Below, piece after piece: positions 10,930-22,104 of a DNA stretch of 64,000 nt. The DNA lies in assembly GCA_028274465.1 (NCBI GenBank), contig CM051456.1, positions 123,768,880-123,832,879 on the forward strand, in the 5' to 3' direction. Within the stretch, counting starts at the first letter, position 1. Each line of letters begins with the position of its first letter. The position numbers and the translations under genes were made by a program. Source of the stretch: Plantago ovata (Eukaryota > Streptophyta > Magnoliopsida > Lamiales > Plantaginaceae). The notes beneath the pieces were generated by a model. The model worked only from the letters and a program-made list of their open reading frames with translations, searched no databases and had not been told where the DNA came from.

Positions 10930-11784
10930 TCAATATCGATCTGACATGTTTTCCTGATCTTTTCTTAAGGCATTGTTGAACAAAGCAACAAAAGAATCCA
11001 TTTCAACTTTTTCCATTGACAAGCCAACTTCTATGCCTCCTGCGAAATCTCTTGACCTTGAAAGCGAAATTGCTCCAAACCGAAAAGACTCGACTTTCTT
11101 CGCCCTTCCCCATCCGAAATCCACATCATAATAATCAAATCTTGGTGATCCACGTATCCCACGCAACTGTTTTTTGCCTTTGGGATCTAAAATCTCCGAG
11201 TACCTTTCTCCAAGCCTTCCAAAATCCCATTTTCTTTGTTAAGAGTCTTACTAATGGCCTCCTTTATGGTCTGTACAGCATAAAGAAATCCATCATTTTG
11301 CTTTAGTCTTCGACGAGTCGATTCCATTTCAACAATCGCCAGACAGTTACCGAAATAACTTGAAGGCAAGGGTGGGATTAAGCGACCCCTGCAATCAACA
11401 GGGAAAGTGAAGTACTCAGGTTCATCGTCACTCACCTCCTCTCCTACTGATTTCACGGCACAAACCCATAGAAGTGCGCTAGCAACAGTGAAAGACGATA
11501 CATGATCTAAATCAGGTCTCTTTTCCATCACCACATTCTTCAGTTTCCTAATTTCAGCTTCACTAAAGACCAGCCTCACATGGACCGTATCCGTAGGAAA
11601 GATCACATTGGACGATGAAATTGGCCTGAAATTTTTCACCAGGCTCCAACACGCAGAATCCAGCCCTTTTGGATCTTCAACATCACTTCGGTCATAGAAT
11701 GGAATATAATCCTGTGGAAGCTCTTCAAATTTGTTGGCGTGTGCCCAAGCCTGACAAAATCGCAGAGTTGTAGCTCCATCCTCA

Positions 11785-12109
11785 TGATAGAATTCCAACT
11801 CTGCCAAAAGCTTAAGATATTGGGGAGGAGAAACGGAATCTAGTCATTTATATTAATTCTCCAACACTCCCCCGCACTCGTGTATAATTCTCCAACACTC
11901 CCCCGCACTCGTGGCCGATTTCAAACCTTTTTGGAAGGCCAATCGAGTGGAAATTTAATAAGGGGCGGAGTTTGTCTCCGGGGAGATTCGAACCCAGGTG
12001 GGTGTGAGCCAGATGGCTTTGATACCATAATAGAATTCCAACTCTCCCAAAAGCTTAAGCTATTGGGGAGGAGGAACGGAATCTAGTCATTTATATTAAT
12101 TCTCCAACA
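11785..12109 (-). mobile_element. TRIM (terminal-repeat retrotransposon in miniature)
   Basis: Two direct repeats of about 80 bp (about 11785-11865 and 12027-12109) share aattccaactct, aaaagcttaag and ggaatctagtcattta, and they enclose about 160 bp. Read on the minus strand, the element begins TGTTGGAGAAT. A primer-binding site TGGTATCAAAGCC, complementary to initiator tRNA-Met, sits directly after the first LTR. A purine tract (gtgcgggggag) precedes the second LTR. The second LTR junction carries a roughly 30-bp duplicated piece. It has no coding capacity. The target duplication is not clean. Confidence 0.85.
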
Positions 12110-12151
12110 CATTCCCTATGGCATGATTAATGTTAAATCCAATGCATATAC

Positions 12152-12748
12152 TGTTGGTAATATATCAGGGTGTGATAATCTTGGAATACTTCTTTGGATC
12201 GTGTTGTCACTTTCCAAACAACATAATTCGACCCTACAGTTGTTGCCGGGGTTACACGAATTCCTTGTTGGGATAATCCAAGAAGGCAATCTTATTCAGG
12301 CAATATGAATTTCGATCAGAAAGTAGAGAGGATGTATGAGTTTTCGTTGTTATTGTTTTGGAGACTGATCACTTCGATAAATAGAAGCGAAAAGGTGTGA
12401 ACGAAGTGGTGTATCTGTTCAGAACGAAGTGTTATGAACGAAAGGTCACGTTAGTTCACGAACAAGCCTGTTCGTTCACGAAGAGTTGCAATGTTCCAAA
12501 AAGGACGGGGCGCTGCCCCGCACCCCGCTCGCTGCGAGACCCCAGCCAGGGGCTACGCCCCTCGCAACCCCGTACAGGGGCGCAGCCCCCTTGACCCCTG
12601 CTTCGTATTCGTGGTCGATAACTCGTTGGCTCAACAAGCGTGCACTCCGCACTACCCAAACTTGTCCCGAGCTCAACGAGAGATCGCATCAGTCTCTAGC
12701 AGATCACATTACTACTAAAATGAATTGATGACACTAAAATCACCAACA
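12152..12748. mobile_element. Solo LTR (597 bp) with perfect 5-bp target duplication
   Basis: The element starts TGTTGGT and ends ACCAACA, a TG...CA pair with 7-bp inverted ends. It is flanked on both sides by TATAC (12147-12151 and 12749-12753). There is no internal retroelement domain, so it is a solo LTR left by recombination between two LTRs. A GC-rich stretch at 12505-12600 with three hairpin-forming repeats stands out from the AT-rich surroundings. The superfamily is uncertain (Copia or Gypsy). Confidence 0.9.
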
Positions 12749-13219
12749 TATACCTTTGTTAGGAAACAAGGTTACCTGCAATGCTAGTACTGGGATTTTT
12801 ATGAAATCCAAAGAACAAGCAACTTGTGGCATTTGTGGTGAGAAATGATAAAACTCATCAGCGTTCCTTGGATGATATCCTGTCAAGTAAATGAAATCAG
12901 CAGTTGATTCCGCAATTGTCAGAGACACAGAATCACCAGAAGCATAACGCGAAACAGGCTGTCCTGATGGAGTGAGAGGAAAAAGAATCCTGCCTGCATA
13001 AGGAAGGTAATGCTTGAGAGTGAGGGACAGTGAAGTTTTCAGTTTCGGGACTATGAAATCGAGTCTGAAACAGGGGATTTTGTAGAAAATGAGATTCTGG
13101 ATTCGAACGGGATTAGGCCGTAAATATAGCAGATCGAAATGCACGAGTGGGAACGATTGCTCAATAGGGGCATCTGATGAAGGCCTAACATTGCAATGCT
13201 CAAGAATGGATGTCACCAT

Positions 13220-14740
13220 TGAAATTGATAAAATTTAGAATTTTTTTTGTTAAAAAGTATTAGTTATGCTTTGAAAACTTCATCCTTGCCTGTTATATAA
13301 AATGCAATTTTTTAAAGCAACATTCAATCAACACTATTGAATATTTGGTCTTTGATGGTACCATGGAGATACAATTATGTATGCAATGATGATATTTGTA
13401 TACATAATTGTTTTTCGCATTGAATTTGTGCAGTTGCAATGCATTTCTAGCTCTATTTCTCTCTAGTTCCTCATTTCCATTTTTCTACTATAGGGGATTG
13501 GATTTTAAGTTGGAGAGTGTTGCTGGTGGAAACTTTGTGGTGAGAAGAAAATTTGTGTGATGGTAAAAGTTTTCTAGTATTTATTTTCTGGTCTCCATGG
13601 TTTTCTCCTCGTTTTAGAGTTTATACGATGTATTTTTGTGCAATTATTATAATTTATAGGTATAAACTATGTTCTTTTTATAAGAATAAACTACAATTAA
13701 TTTAATTTGTCATGCATGGTGACAACACCCTACATGTAGAAAATAATGAGAAAGGACTTGTCAAAGTTAACCCTACTAATGTGTTTGCTAAACAATCTTA
13801 TCCTTTTAGGTCCTTCATTTTTAAACTAATGAAAAACATATACTTAAACAATACTTTAACGATTTAAATGTTGCAGCTAATTAAGGTGCTATATGTACTA
13901 TATTTTGTTTTGGCTCAAAAGATACTAAACATTTTTTTTCCTACTCAAACATCTTTAAGGATGGTGGTCGAGACAATTTGAAAGGGGAGTAGAGGTTACC
14001 TTGTCAATGTCATCAAAGCTGACAATGGATTCTTTTTTCAGCTATGCTCCACGAGGCACTGTGGAAGCATATATATATACCTGTCAATTAATGGAGCATG
14101 CTTGTAGTAACTTTAAAGTAAATAAAAGATTGTTCAGTGACTTCAGTCCATTTGAACAAGTGAATTTTCCAGGAATCTTTTTTCTGCTGGCCCTAATAGT
14201 TCTTTCACTTCTTTCACTTAGTCAAATTTACTCTCTATGTTCCAGTTTGCAGCATTTGCATAATACTAGTGGTAAAACATAGGCTCTTTTGCAAGCATAA
14301 CATTTGCTGCAAGTCTGATCAACATTATGTGACATAGTTTCTTGATATTATGACAGTATTCATTGGATTAAACTTTATTACAAGAGCAGATAATCGATCA
14401 AGAACTTTATTATGATCGATTGTGAATTACTGGATTGGCAGTTTTCACAATAATTCATCCTATACGTGCATGTATTGAGCACGTAAAAAAAAAAAGGTTC
14501 AAGTTTGTGTTATACCAGAGCAGTATAAGCACATAAACTTCTATATTCATCCTATCTATACAGTAGATTATACGACGCCAATATGGCTGTTGCTGAAACA
14601 TGCCAGCAGAATGGCTACATCTTTAGATATATACCTAAGCTAATAATTCCTGGAAGTACAGGAGCAGAGAAAAAAGTTACTAAGGACTATCATAAACTAA
14701 CAGCACAAATCCACATCAAAATTGTTCCGGGGGGAAAGAT
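13220..14740. other. Intergenic, AT-rich
   Basis: There are no convincing genes. An ORF at 14001-14282 has no recognisable domain and biased composition. The right end probably contains the 3' UTR of the minus-strand translocator gene. A homopolymer A run lies at about 14486. Confidence 0.5.
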
Positions 14741-16942
14741 TTAAGTTGTCTTTGGCTTAACCCGTGTCACTCTCGAATACAAGAATACTCCAGCAAGGGC
14801 TATTTCAGTTCCTGTAACAAAGGAGGATAAAAATGTAGTAGCCTTTTAGACCAATTTTCACTGTGCTAAACTCTCATTAGGAAGAAATAACATAAAAATC
14901 AGGTGTACCTATAGCATTGACAGGAGTAACTGGTGTGCGGAAGAACAGAATCGAAGCAACAATAACCACCACCCTCTTAACACAGTTTCCTACTGAATGG
15001 GTGACAGGAGATACGCGCTGCAATAGCATATAAGCAACCTGCTCGCAAATAAGAAATTATCAGCCTTAGCATTGCTTGTTCATTGCACATCGTGTTGCTC
15101 AATAAATCTTGACAACAGATAAAATAATATCACAAATGCATACCTGTTGATATGCATGGTAGCACAGAGCTGCTAATAGTGATCTAGTGTAGATCTGCCT
15201 CACATTCAACCCCTGGCAATAAAAAGAACCAAAAAATTAAGTTCTCCAAGTCATGATGCTAAATGAGAAACAGGGTCTCAGGGATAATTAGGCCAATCTG
15301 CTTTTGAAATTTAACTTACAGCAGCCTCGAGGTATGAAGGTGTAAACTTGATTCCTTCCATGAAAATAGTTGCAGGAATCATCAAAATGAAGGACATAAT
15401 TGTGATTATCGAAAATAAGGTAATGTTGTCCAGAGAATCCTGCAAAATGAAATAAGTATCTCTGAGCAATTGCATAGGGTGCAAACATTGCATCCTCCAG
15501 AAGTTGTATGAACTTACCTCTTTCTTCGCCATAAACTTTTTGCTAAGGACATTACGCGATTGGTTTGTCAAGTTTGAGGCCATGGCACTCCAGAATCCAG
15601 CCCTTCAAAAGAAAAAATATTGTAAATTCTACTTACAGATTTTGAAATTAACATCCAACACCATCTAAAACAACAAAAAGGTTGAGTCAGAGAAAACCAC
15701 ACGAGACATTATTTGATGGTCTTTTACCAATTAAAAGAAACTTCAGTTGCTGATGCCATAGCTACTCCCCCAACAACTGGTAGAAGAGATAAAACTACCC
15801 ATATGGTAGGAAACTGCGAAAATGAGCATAGTCAGGTAAAATTGTTCCCACTAGACAACGAATCCATTTCAAAAGCGACTCAAGTGGAAACACTGTTTTT
15901 TTTTAATCATTTATGATCCAGCACACTAGGGAACGCAAAGATGAATTAATTACCTCCCTCAAGAACACGGCGGATAGGAGAACTGAGAAGAATGGCTCCA
16001 TAGCTTTAATGGTGTGAGTGAAGGAAACTGCAACTTGCCCGAGACTCATATTGGTGAAAAGATTGCCTAATGCATGCGCCACTGCTAGAGGAAGAATTAT
16101 AACAAGCTGCCAATTCAATTTCACACACAGAAACCAGATATAACTATAATTAGTCTAGCCATCATCCATATCATGATCACTGAGCTACAAAACAAGAAGA
16201 TTCCGAAAACAAAAGTACACCTACCTGCTTGGCAGTGATTTTAGGTCTCTTGTGTATGTTAAAGGTCCACATGAAAACAACAATGAGAGTCCCGATGGCG
16301 AACTGACCTAGTGTAACTGTCACCGGGTAATGAAATGGTTTCAGAACCTATACATGAACACATAAACAGATCAAAATCTCGACGTAGTAAGACCCAAGAC
16401 ACAACTGTGAGACCTGGCTCTGTCAAGGTTCTTATAAGATGAACGAATTCCATCTCATCCGCCGGCTCGAAACTAATGAAGAGATGCGAAACTAATCCAC
16501 TTATATTAAATTCGACTAATAGGTACATAACTTAAACTATCATTTCCAAATTTAGAGTCCGAAACATATGTACCTGCTTATTGTAAATATTGAAGTAGAT
16601 GTTAAAGAGAATCCATAACCCGAAAAGCGTGGCGAGCACCAACTTATCAGCAAAGTTATTCGATTTCGGGCTCTCGTCTGCGCTATGCACCACTGCTGCT
16701 GCTGCCTGAGCAGTTAACTTATCGTCATTTTCAGGCTTAGGCGTAGAAGAAATCCACCTGCCAGGACTGAACGAGCTGCAACAAATAGGCCGGCAGATTC
16801 TTGTTGTTTTCGAAGAATACTCAACAGATACATTTCCTGGAATAACAACAGAAGGATTGAATTTGAATCTATGGACGGGGAACTTGCGAGGTTTTACAGA
16901 AAGGGAATAAGAAGGCGCAAATGAAATAGCAGAGCCCTGCAT
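14741..16942 (-). CDS. PPT: Plastid phosphoenolpyruvate/phosphate translocator
   Basis: Nine exons are inferred with GT-AG introns: 16942-16574, 16347-16225, 16106-15954, 15813-15728, 15602-15518, 15439-15320, 15212-15144, 15038-14909 and 14811-14741. They sum to 1206 nt (401 residues plus stop), the normal size. Residues 1-90 are rich in Ser, Thr and basic residues and look like a chloroplast transit peptide. The membrane part begins [20 protein letters not shown] and has [41 protein letters not shown] and [18 protein letters not shown], all typical of the plastid phosphate translocator family and closest to the PEP subgroup. It would exchange cytosolic PEP for stromal phosphate across the inner envelope, feeding the shikimate pathway and fatty acid synthesis. 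Which PPT paralog it is cannot be told. Confidence 0.93.
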
Positions 16943-17506
16943 TTTTTTTAATGAAAGAAAAGAATTACAGAAGATGGGTTGTAAGTTATGTTTGTATGTG
17001 TGTATGTATATATGGGTTGAGGTTTGGAAGCTCGCCCGTCAATGGCGGAACGTAACTGTAAGAACGAGGAGAGTCAGAGAAAGGCGTCTTTACGTTTGTG
17101 TTGTGTGTATATATAAAAAACAGGGGATATTCTGTAGGAATTAAATCGAATTTTTTAATTGAGACAAAATGTAATTGGGTTGATATTGGGTCCAGGTTCA
17201 ACCCAAAATCCAATGAGTCAAGCTACACTATCCTAATTTATTATTAGAGTATATAGGAAAAATGGATAGTGACCTTTGACTCATATTTTTAGTTACTCCA
17301 TTAATTTTGGATTTTGGATGAGATGATGAAGAAGATCCAAAAGGAGTGAATCACGAGCGTATATGATTTGTGACATCTTAAAGCGGAATCTTCAACAATG
17401 GAAAATTTCGTTATAACAGGTGTTCCATTACCACGTTATTGAATTAACGAGAAACTTGATTTCGGTATAGAAGTAAGCAGGTCAGACACTCAGATTGTTA
17501 AAGTTA
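16943..17506. other. Upstream region of the translocator gene
   Basis: A short tgtatgtgtgtatgtata repeat near 16991-17012 and another (tgtgtgtatatata) near 17102 lie in the likely promoter and leader of the minus-strand gene. Nothing else was recognised. Confidence 0.4.
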
Positions 17507-17733
17507 CTCTCTCCGTCTCACAAAACATTACCCATTAGGGTTAGCGCGTAGTTTAAGAAGAAACAATAAAGTAGTATAAAATTAGTGGGGTATGTTAATA
17601 TTTTAATTGAAATGGAGTTTTTAAAGTATAAAATAGTGACAAAGTTTTAATATAGTGTACAAAATAATGTTTTTAATGTGTGTGGTAGCTTCCCTTTTAA
17701 AAAATTGGGTAAAGTTTTGTGAGACAGATGGAG
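17507..17733. mobile_element. Stowaway-like MITE (Tc1/mariner type)
   Basis: The 227-bp element is flanked by TA on both sides (17505-17506 and 17734-17735). Its ends are inverted repeats of about 30 bp: ctctctccgtctcacaaaac on the left, and attgggtaaagttttgtgag followed by acagatggag on the right. The CTCC-type end with a TA target is the Stowaway pattern. It is AT-rich inside and has no ORF. Confidence 0.8.
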
Positions 17734-19326
17734 TAATGAATTAGCGGTATTATTGTAGTGTGATTAAATCATAAATAATTTACCCGTATTGTACATTTGG
17801 AATTTGAATCAGCTCTCATTGATGAAAATTTAATAGTTGTGAAATCAGAAATATTTACTACACTACTAACTATACTATATAGTATTTGGAATTATTTGAG
17901 TGGGTTGGTTGGGGATGTGTATGTGTGGGGTACGTTTGCAAGAGTTTCTATATGCAGATGTGGTGGTGGTGGTCCTAAAGTAACAAATTCCAAATAACTT
18001 AGAGGTGGAAATGTGAACCATCACACTACCAATCTCAAATATCAGGTACGTATTTCATACCCGAACGAAGTCTAGCAAGGCCGGGAGTCTTGGTTTGAAA
18101 TTTATGAGCATACAAAACCAATTTGACTGCTAATTCGCTTAATTTTATGCACCTAGTCGCATTATAGACTTGCTCCTTTTCTACGGTTCATAGAGCTAGT
18201 TTATTGCGTTATTAATTCAAAATGATATGATTTCTCCACATCATAGAGAAGATGAAGAAAACTAGTTTCAGTCGAGGGACCACAACTAAAGTTAGAAATG
18301 ATAGAAATTATATAATTACGATACTAAAATATGTCTAATTCCGTGATAACGTCACCCAAGTACATACTTCCGTAAGTTATGATTCACAACATAAGTAGGC
18401 TCACATATTACCTCCCGTGGACGGGCCTTAGTCCGGGGGAAGAGTCCTGAGAACGTACGCACTCCGACAATGACAATGAACATGCGTGTTCTAGCAAAAA
18501 CAAGAATCTACCTCAACTGGGACTTGGGGCCAAACGCATTAATATCAACGTTGGGACTAGTACCACTAGGTGGTACATTTTGAAATTTACACTTACCTTC
18601 TCAGTGGACCGACTTAAGAGGAAACAATGTTTATATAAAGAGCACAGATCCCAAAGAGAAAGGTAAGTGATAGCTAATGATAATAACTGGTGTGCACGCA
18701 CATTGTGATATAGAAGGAAGATGTTTAACCTCCTTTGAGTGAAGTCTCTACACCGGTTGACCATACGGCGTCAAACCGATCTTACATCACTGACCCACCA
18801 TCCCCCAATTTTGTATAAGCTTCATGACTCAGGAGCCCGAGTATTGCTCCAGAGGTCCCAAACACTAGTCCAGCCATAGGTACGAAGCGTAGACCAGAGG
18901 AAGGTGCCAAGAGTGTTACAGAAGTCTCTTTGAACCTGAGGGACCGTATGTGTGAGTCCCTCGAGAGCTCTCTCCAAGAAACGTTGTGAGATTGAAGATT
19001 GTTGAAGATGGTATGATTTGAGAAGGAAGTAGAGTAGTCTGTCTCGTCATCTTGAAGCATGTGTCAACTGTCCTAAGGGGAAAACTTGACCCATCAATCA
19101 CATAATTAAAGTTCAGACTAGATGTAATTACTTTTGCTGCCATTATACGATCAACTTGATTCTCATTTTATCGAGTATTCCTTCGATTAAAGTACTGTGT
19201 GACTTATTTGAAAAAAAATTAAACGGAATGAATCTGCATTGATTTACATATAGTAAAAGAAAAAACCACTAATCAAATTTAAAATGAATAGGAGAATTTG
19301 ATCAACCTTTTACTATACTTTATGAA
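17734..19326. other. Intergenic; 18430-19140 is a less AT-rich unclassified segment
   Basis: The part at about 18430-19140 has a more coding-like base composition than its surroundings and minus-strand frames of 75-92 codons (for example GLRFVPMAGLVFGTSGAILG). A TATA-like ttatataaag lies near 18631. This could be a decayed LTR retroelement, but no diagnostic domain was recognised. A hairpin GTACCAC-tag-GTGGTAC lies at about 18560-18576. Confidence 0.3.
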
Positions 19327-19335
19327 AACTTCCAT

Positions 19336-20499
19336 GGGAATTTCTATTCTTAGATCGGCTTCTTCGTACCGACCTGAACATAGGTCTTCATTGGATGATT
19401 GACATGTGGCGCATAATTCAATCCAATCCATCAATTTAGGTTCGAAGCCATTTTTATTATAAATTTTTAGTACAATTGATTATAATATTACTTTTTAATA
19501 ATTAAAAATTCCCAAAACATATAGGTTGATTGTCCTTCTAATATAATTGTGTTTTATTAAATACATATTTAACAAACAATTTGAAATTTGAGTTCATATA
19601 AAATCATATATAACCCTTAATTATTACTAATTATTTATCTCTCAATCACGGAACAAACTACATAATCAAATAAACAAATTCATTATTCAATTTGATTGAA
19701 CACAACACACAACGTTGGTTGTATCGTCCCATATACAATTGCTTTTCATTTGATTTTATGATTGCCATGATTTTACTTGTGCTTTCAAATTCTTGATCTA
19801 ATTACAAGTGCTTTTTCTTTGCATTCTTATTTTGGAAACTGAAAGCTTATAAACTTCATGTAAATTCTTGTAGGAGACCCCAATTCTCAAGATGAACCCT
19901 AACGTTAATTCCATTAATGTATAAATTTTTCCATTAACATTCATAACTTTAGTTCGGACAAATTGAAGCAAGAAATCATAACGTTAATTCCATCAATCTC
20001 TTTTTTTTTTTTTTTTTGCTATTTGAAGATGAAATTATACAATTTGAAGGCTTTTCTGCAACTTTAACATATAGTACGATTGTGTGATTCAATTCCGTTA
20101 GGATTAATTTGTCAAACCATTATTAAAAAGGGTGATTAAGAGATGTACAACAAGTTTGATAAAATTGATTAAGAATAAAAATTAAGCAAGAGAGATGAGA
20201 AAGAACTTGTTGATGGTTGATGACGATGGAGGATGAGAGGTATTACACGGAGTCTTTTTAGTTTATGTGTGAAGGTGTGATGTTAGTTTGTTTTAATTTT
20301 GTATAATTAATATAATAGTAATATCGTAATTTAACATTGGGGTTAGAATTGTACATTGTTATTTGTAATTAACAATATTAACAATATACAAGATTATAAT
20401 AAAAAATTTAAAAAGAAAAAGAACGTACCAATGACACAAGACAATCATTTAATGGAGACCTATGTTTAGGTTGATTCGAACCTGACCTAAGAAAAGCCC
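19336..20499. mobile_element. Non-autonomous MULE-like element, copy A
   Basis: The 1164-bp element has terminal inverted repeats of about 80 bp. The left end has ctattcttagatcgg, gaacataggtcttcattgg and attgacatgtgg. The right end carries the inverse, with gacctatgtttaggtt and acctaagaaaagccc. It is flanked by AACTTCCAT (19327-19335) and AACTTACAT (20500-20508), which match at 8 of 9 positions. Long TIRs and a 9-bp target duplication are the Mutator-like pattern. It is AT-rich, with a poly-T run near 20000 and no transposase frame. Confidence 0.7.
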
Positions 20500-20508
20500 A
20501 ACTTACAT

Positions 20509-21476
20509 GGGTTTTTCTATTTTCAGGTCGGCTTCGAACCGACCCAAACATAGGTCTCAATTAGATGGTTGACATGTGTCACTGGTACGATCTTAATTTT
20601 AAAAAAAAAATATTGTAATTATTTATATTATTAATTATAAATAACAAGTTACAATTCTAACCCGATTACTAAATTAAGAATACCGCTATTATATTATTTA
20701 CTGAAACCAAACGAGTTTTTCTTCCCAAATGAAATCAAACAAACTAGTAATTAAACATCATCATCCGTCTCCAATTTCTTCTCATCTCTCTTGCTTAATT
20801 TGTCTTCTTGATCATCAAATTTTATCTAGTTTGTTGTCATCATCTCTTAAATAACCCTTCTCAGATGTTTTACAAGCCCAGTTCAAATCGATTAAAAAAA
20901 AGAATTAAGTAATTAACCTTTCTGCTTCCGTTTATCCGAACTGAAGCAGCAAATTTTGCTAGAGTCCATTGAATTATGGTTAGGGTGCTTCATGAGAATT
21001 GGTTTCTCCGCAGGAATTGATCTAATTAAACTCTGAAGTTTATAGGCTGCTGGCTCCGTTTTCAAAAATAGAATGTAAACAAAAGCATTTGTAGTTAATT
21101 ATATCAAATGAATTTGTAATGAAAAACTCAAGCATATTCGGAAGATAAAAAAGAAAATCATTTGTAAGTAATGAATTTGGTATTTCGTTGTTTTGTGATT
21201 AAGAGGTAATTAATAAAGAGTTATATATATGTGATTTTATATGAATTGAAATTATTTATTTAATAAAAATAATTCTATTAGAAAGGGCATTACAGTCAAC
21301 TAATAATTTTTCTATATTACAAAATATAATTATAATCGATCGTACTAAAAATTATAACTAAAAATGACTTTGAGCCTAAAAGGATGAACCGGATTGAATT
21401 ATGTGCCACATGTCAGTCATCCAATGAAAACCTAAGTTCAGGTCGGTACAAACCCGATCTGAGAATAAAAAAGCCC
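20509..21476. mobile_element. Non-autonomous MULE-like element, copy B (inverted relative to A)
   Basis: The 968-bp element belongs to the same family as copy A but lies in the opposite orientation. The left end reads gggtttttctattttcagg and the right end ctgagaataaaaaagccc. It is flanked by perfect 9-bp copies of AACTTACAT (20500-20508 and 21477-21485). Internal blocks such as tcatctctcttgctt are reverse complements of blocks in copy A. It has no ORF. Confidence 0.75.
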
Positions 21477-21485
21477 AACTTACAT

Positions 21486-22104
21486 TAACCGAAACAATTA
21501 TCAGGATCGACACATATGGGTATATATTAGCCCTCTAAAGGCACTCCAATAAGGAAAATTATTACCTAACCAGGTCGACTCATCCATCACCATTCGTAAA
21601 ATGAAAATAAAATCCGGGGGCAAATAACATCTCTTATCATTTAGATAGCTCAACAACCTATATACCCTTGGACGGTTGCACCACCACCACCACTCAAATT
21701 AATTAACCCAGCCAGGACAGAAATATAAGTCAGAGTAGGTGCAAGCCCAGTCTATAAGAACAGGTAACATAATTTAGTTACCCCACCCACTCACTCTTAA
21801 TTCTTCAACTCAATGTGGTTGCGCTCTAAATATTGTACGCCAATAATTTTGCCACCACTGCAGTTACTGTCAAAATAAGACTTGTATTCGCAATTGCAAA
21901 AAAGAAAATCTGCTAATGCGGTAATAATATACCAACAGACAGATCAACACAACAGATGGTGAAAACTCCAGATAATTTAAACTCACGGTATCATCATCTA
22001 CACAAACACTTTTTAAAACACAGTGTCACACCGTATAATGCCCATATATTATAGGAAGGGGGCCGGCAGTGAAGATTGCAAGCAAATGCACACTCGTTCC
22101 ACTA
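21486..22104. other. Intergenic and 3' flank of the RING ligase gene
   Basis: No genes were seen. The last few hundred bases probably hold the 3' UTR of the minus-strand gene that follows. Confidence 0.4.

Larger units (their letters stand above)
10930..13219 (-). pseudogene. BAHD acyltransferase pseudogene split by two retroelement insertions
   Basis: The gene is in pieces on the minus strand. 13219-12754 encodes MVTSILEHCNVRPSSDAP to LFPNKGI. 12151-12110 continues with CIGFNINHAIG. 11784-11187 resumes at DGATTLRFCQAW and includes YFGNC. 11186-10930 in a shifted frame has RGSPRFDYYDVDFGWG. A solo LTR (12152-12748) separates the first two pieces and a TRIM (11785-12109) the next two. The TRIM lies inside the catalytic HxxxD (HAIG before it, D after it). 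A one-base indel near 11195-11215 breaks the last segment. Without insertions it would resemble the intronless sister at 8917. The coding sense outside the insertions is well kept, so inactivation looks fairly recent. Confidence 0.9.

Noticed and set aside
12397..12728. Several overlapping ORFs on both strands in the GC-rich stretch
   Set aside because: They lie inside the solo LTR. The long frames come from high GC content and hairpin repeats, with no protein domain.
14001..14282. 93-codon plus-strand ORF
   Set aside because: No family similarity, low-complexity Leu/Ser end, no splice or promoter context.
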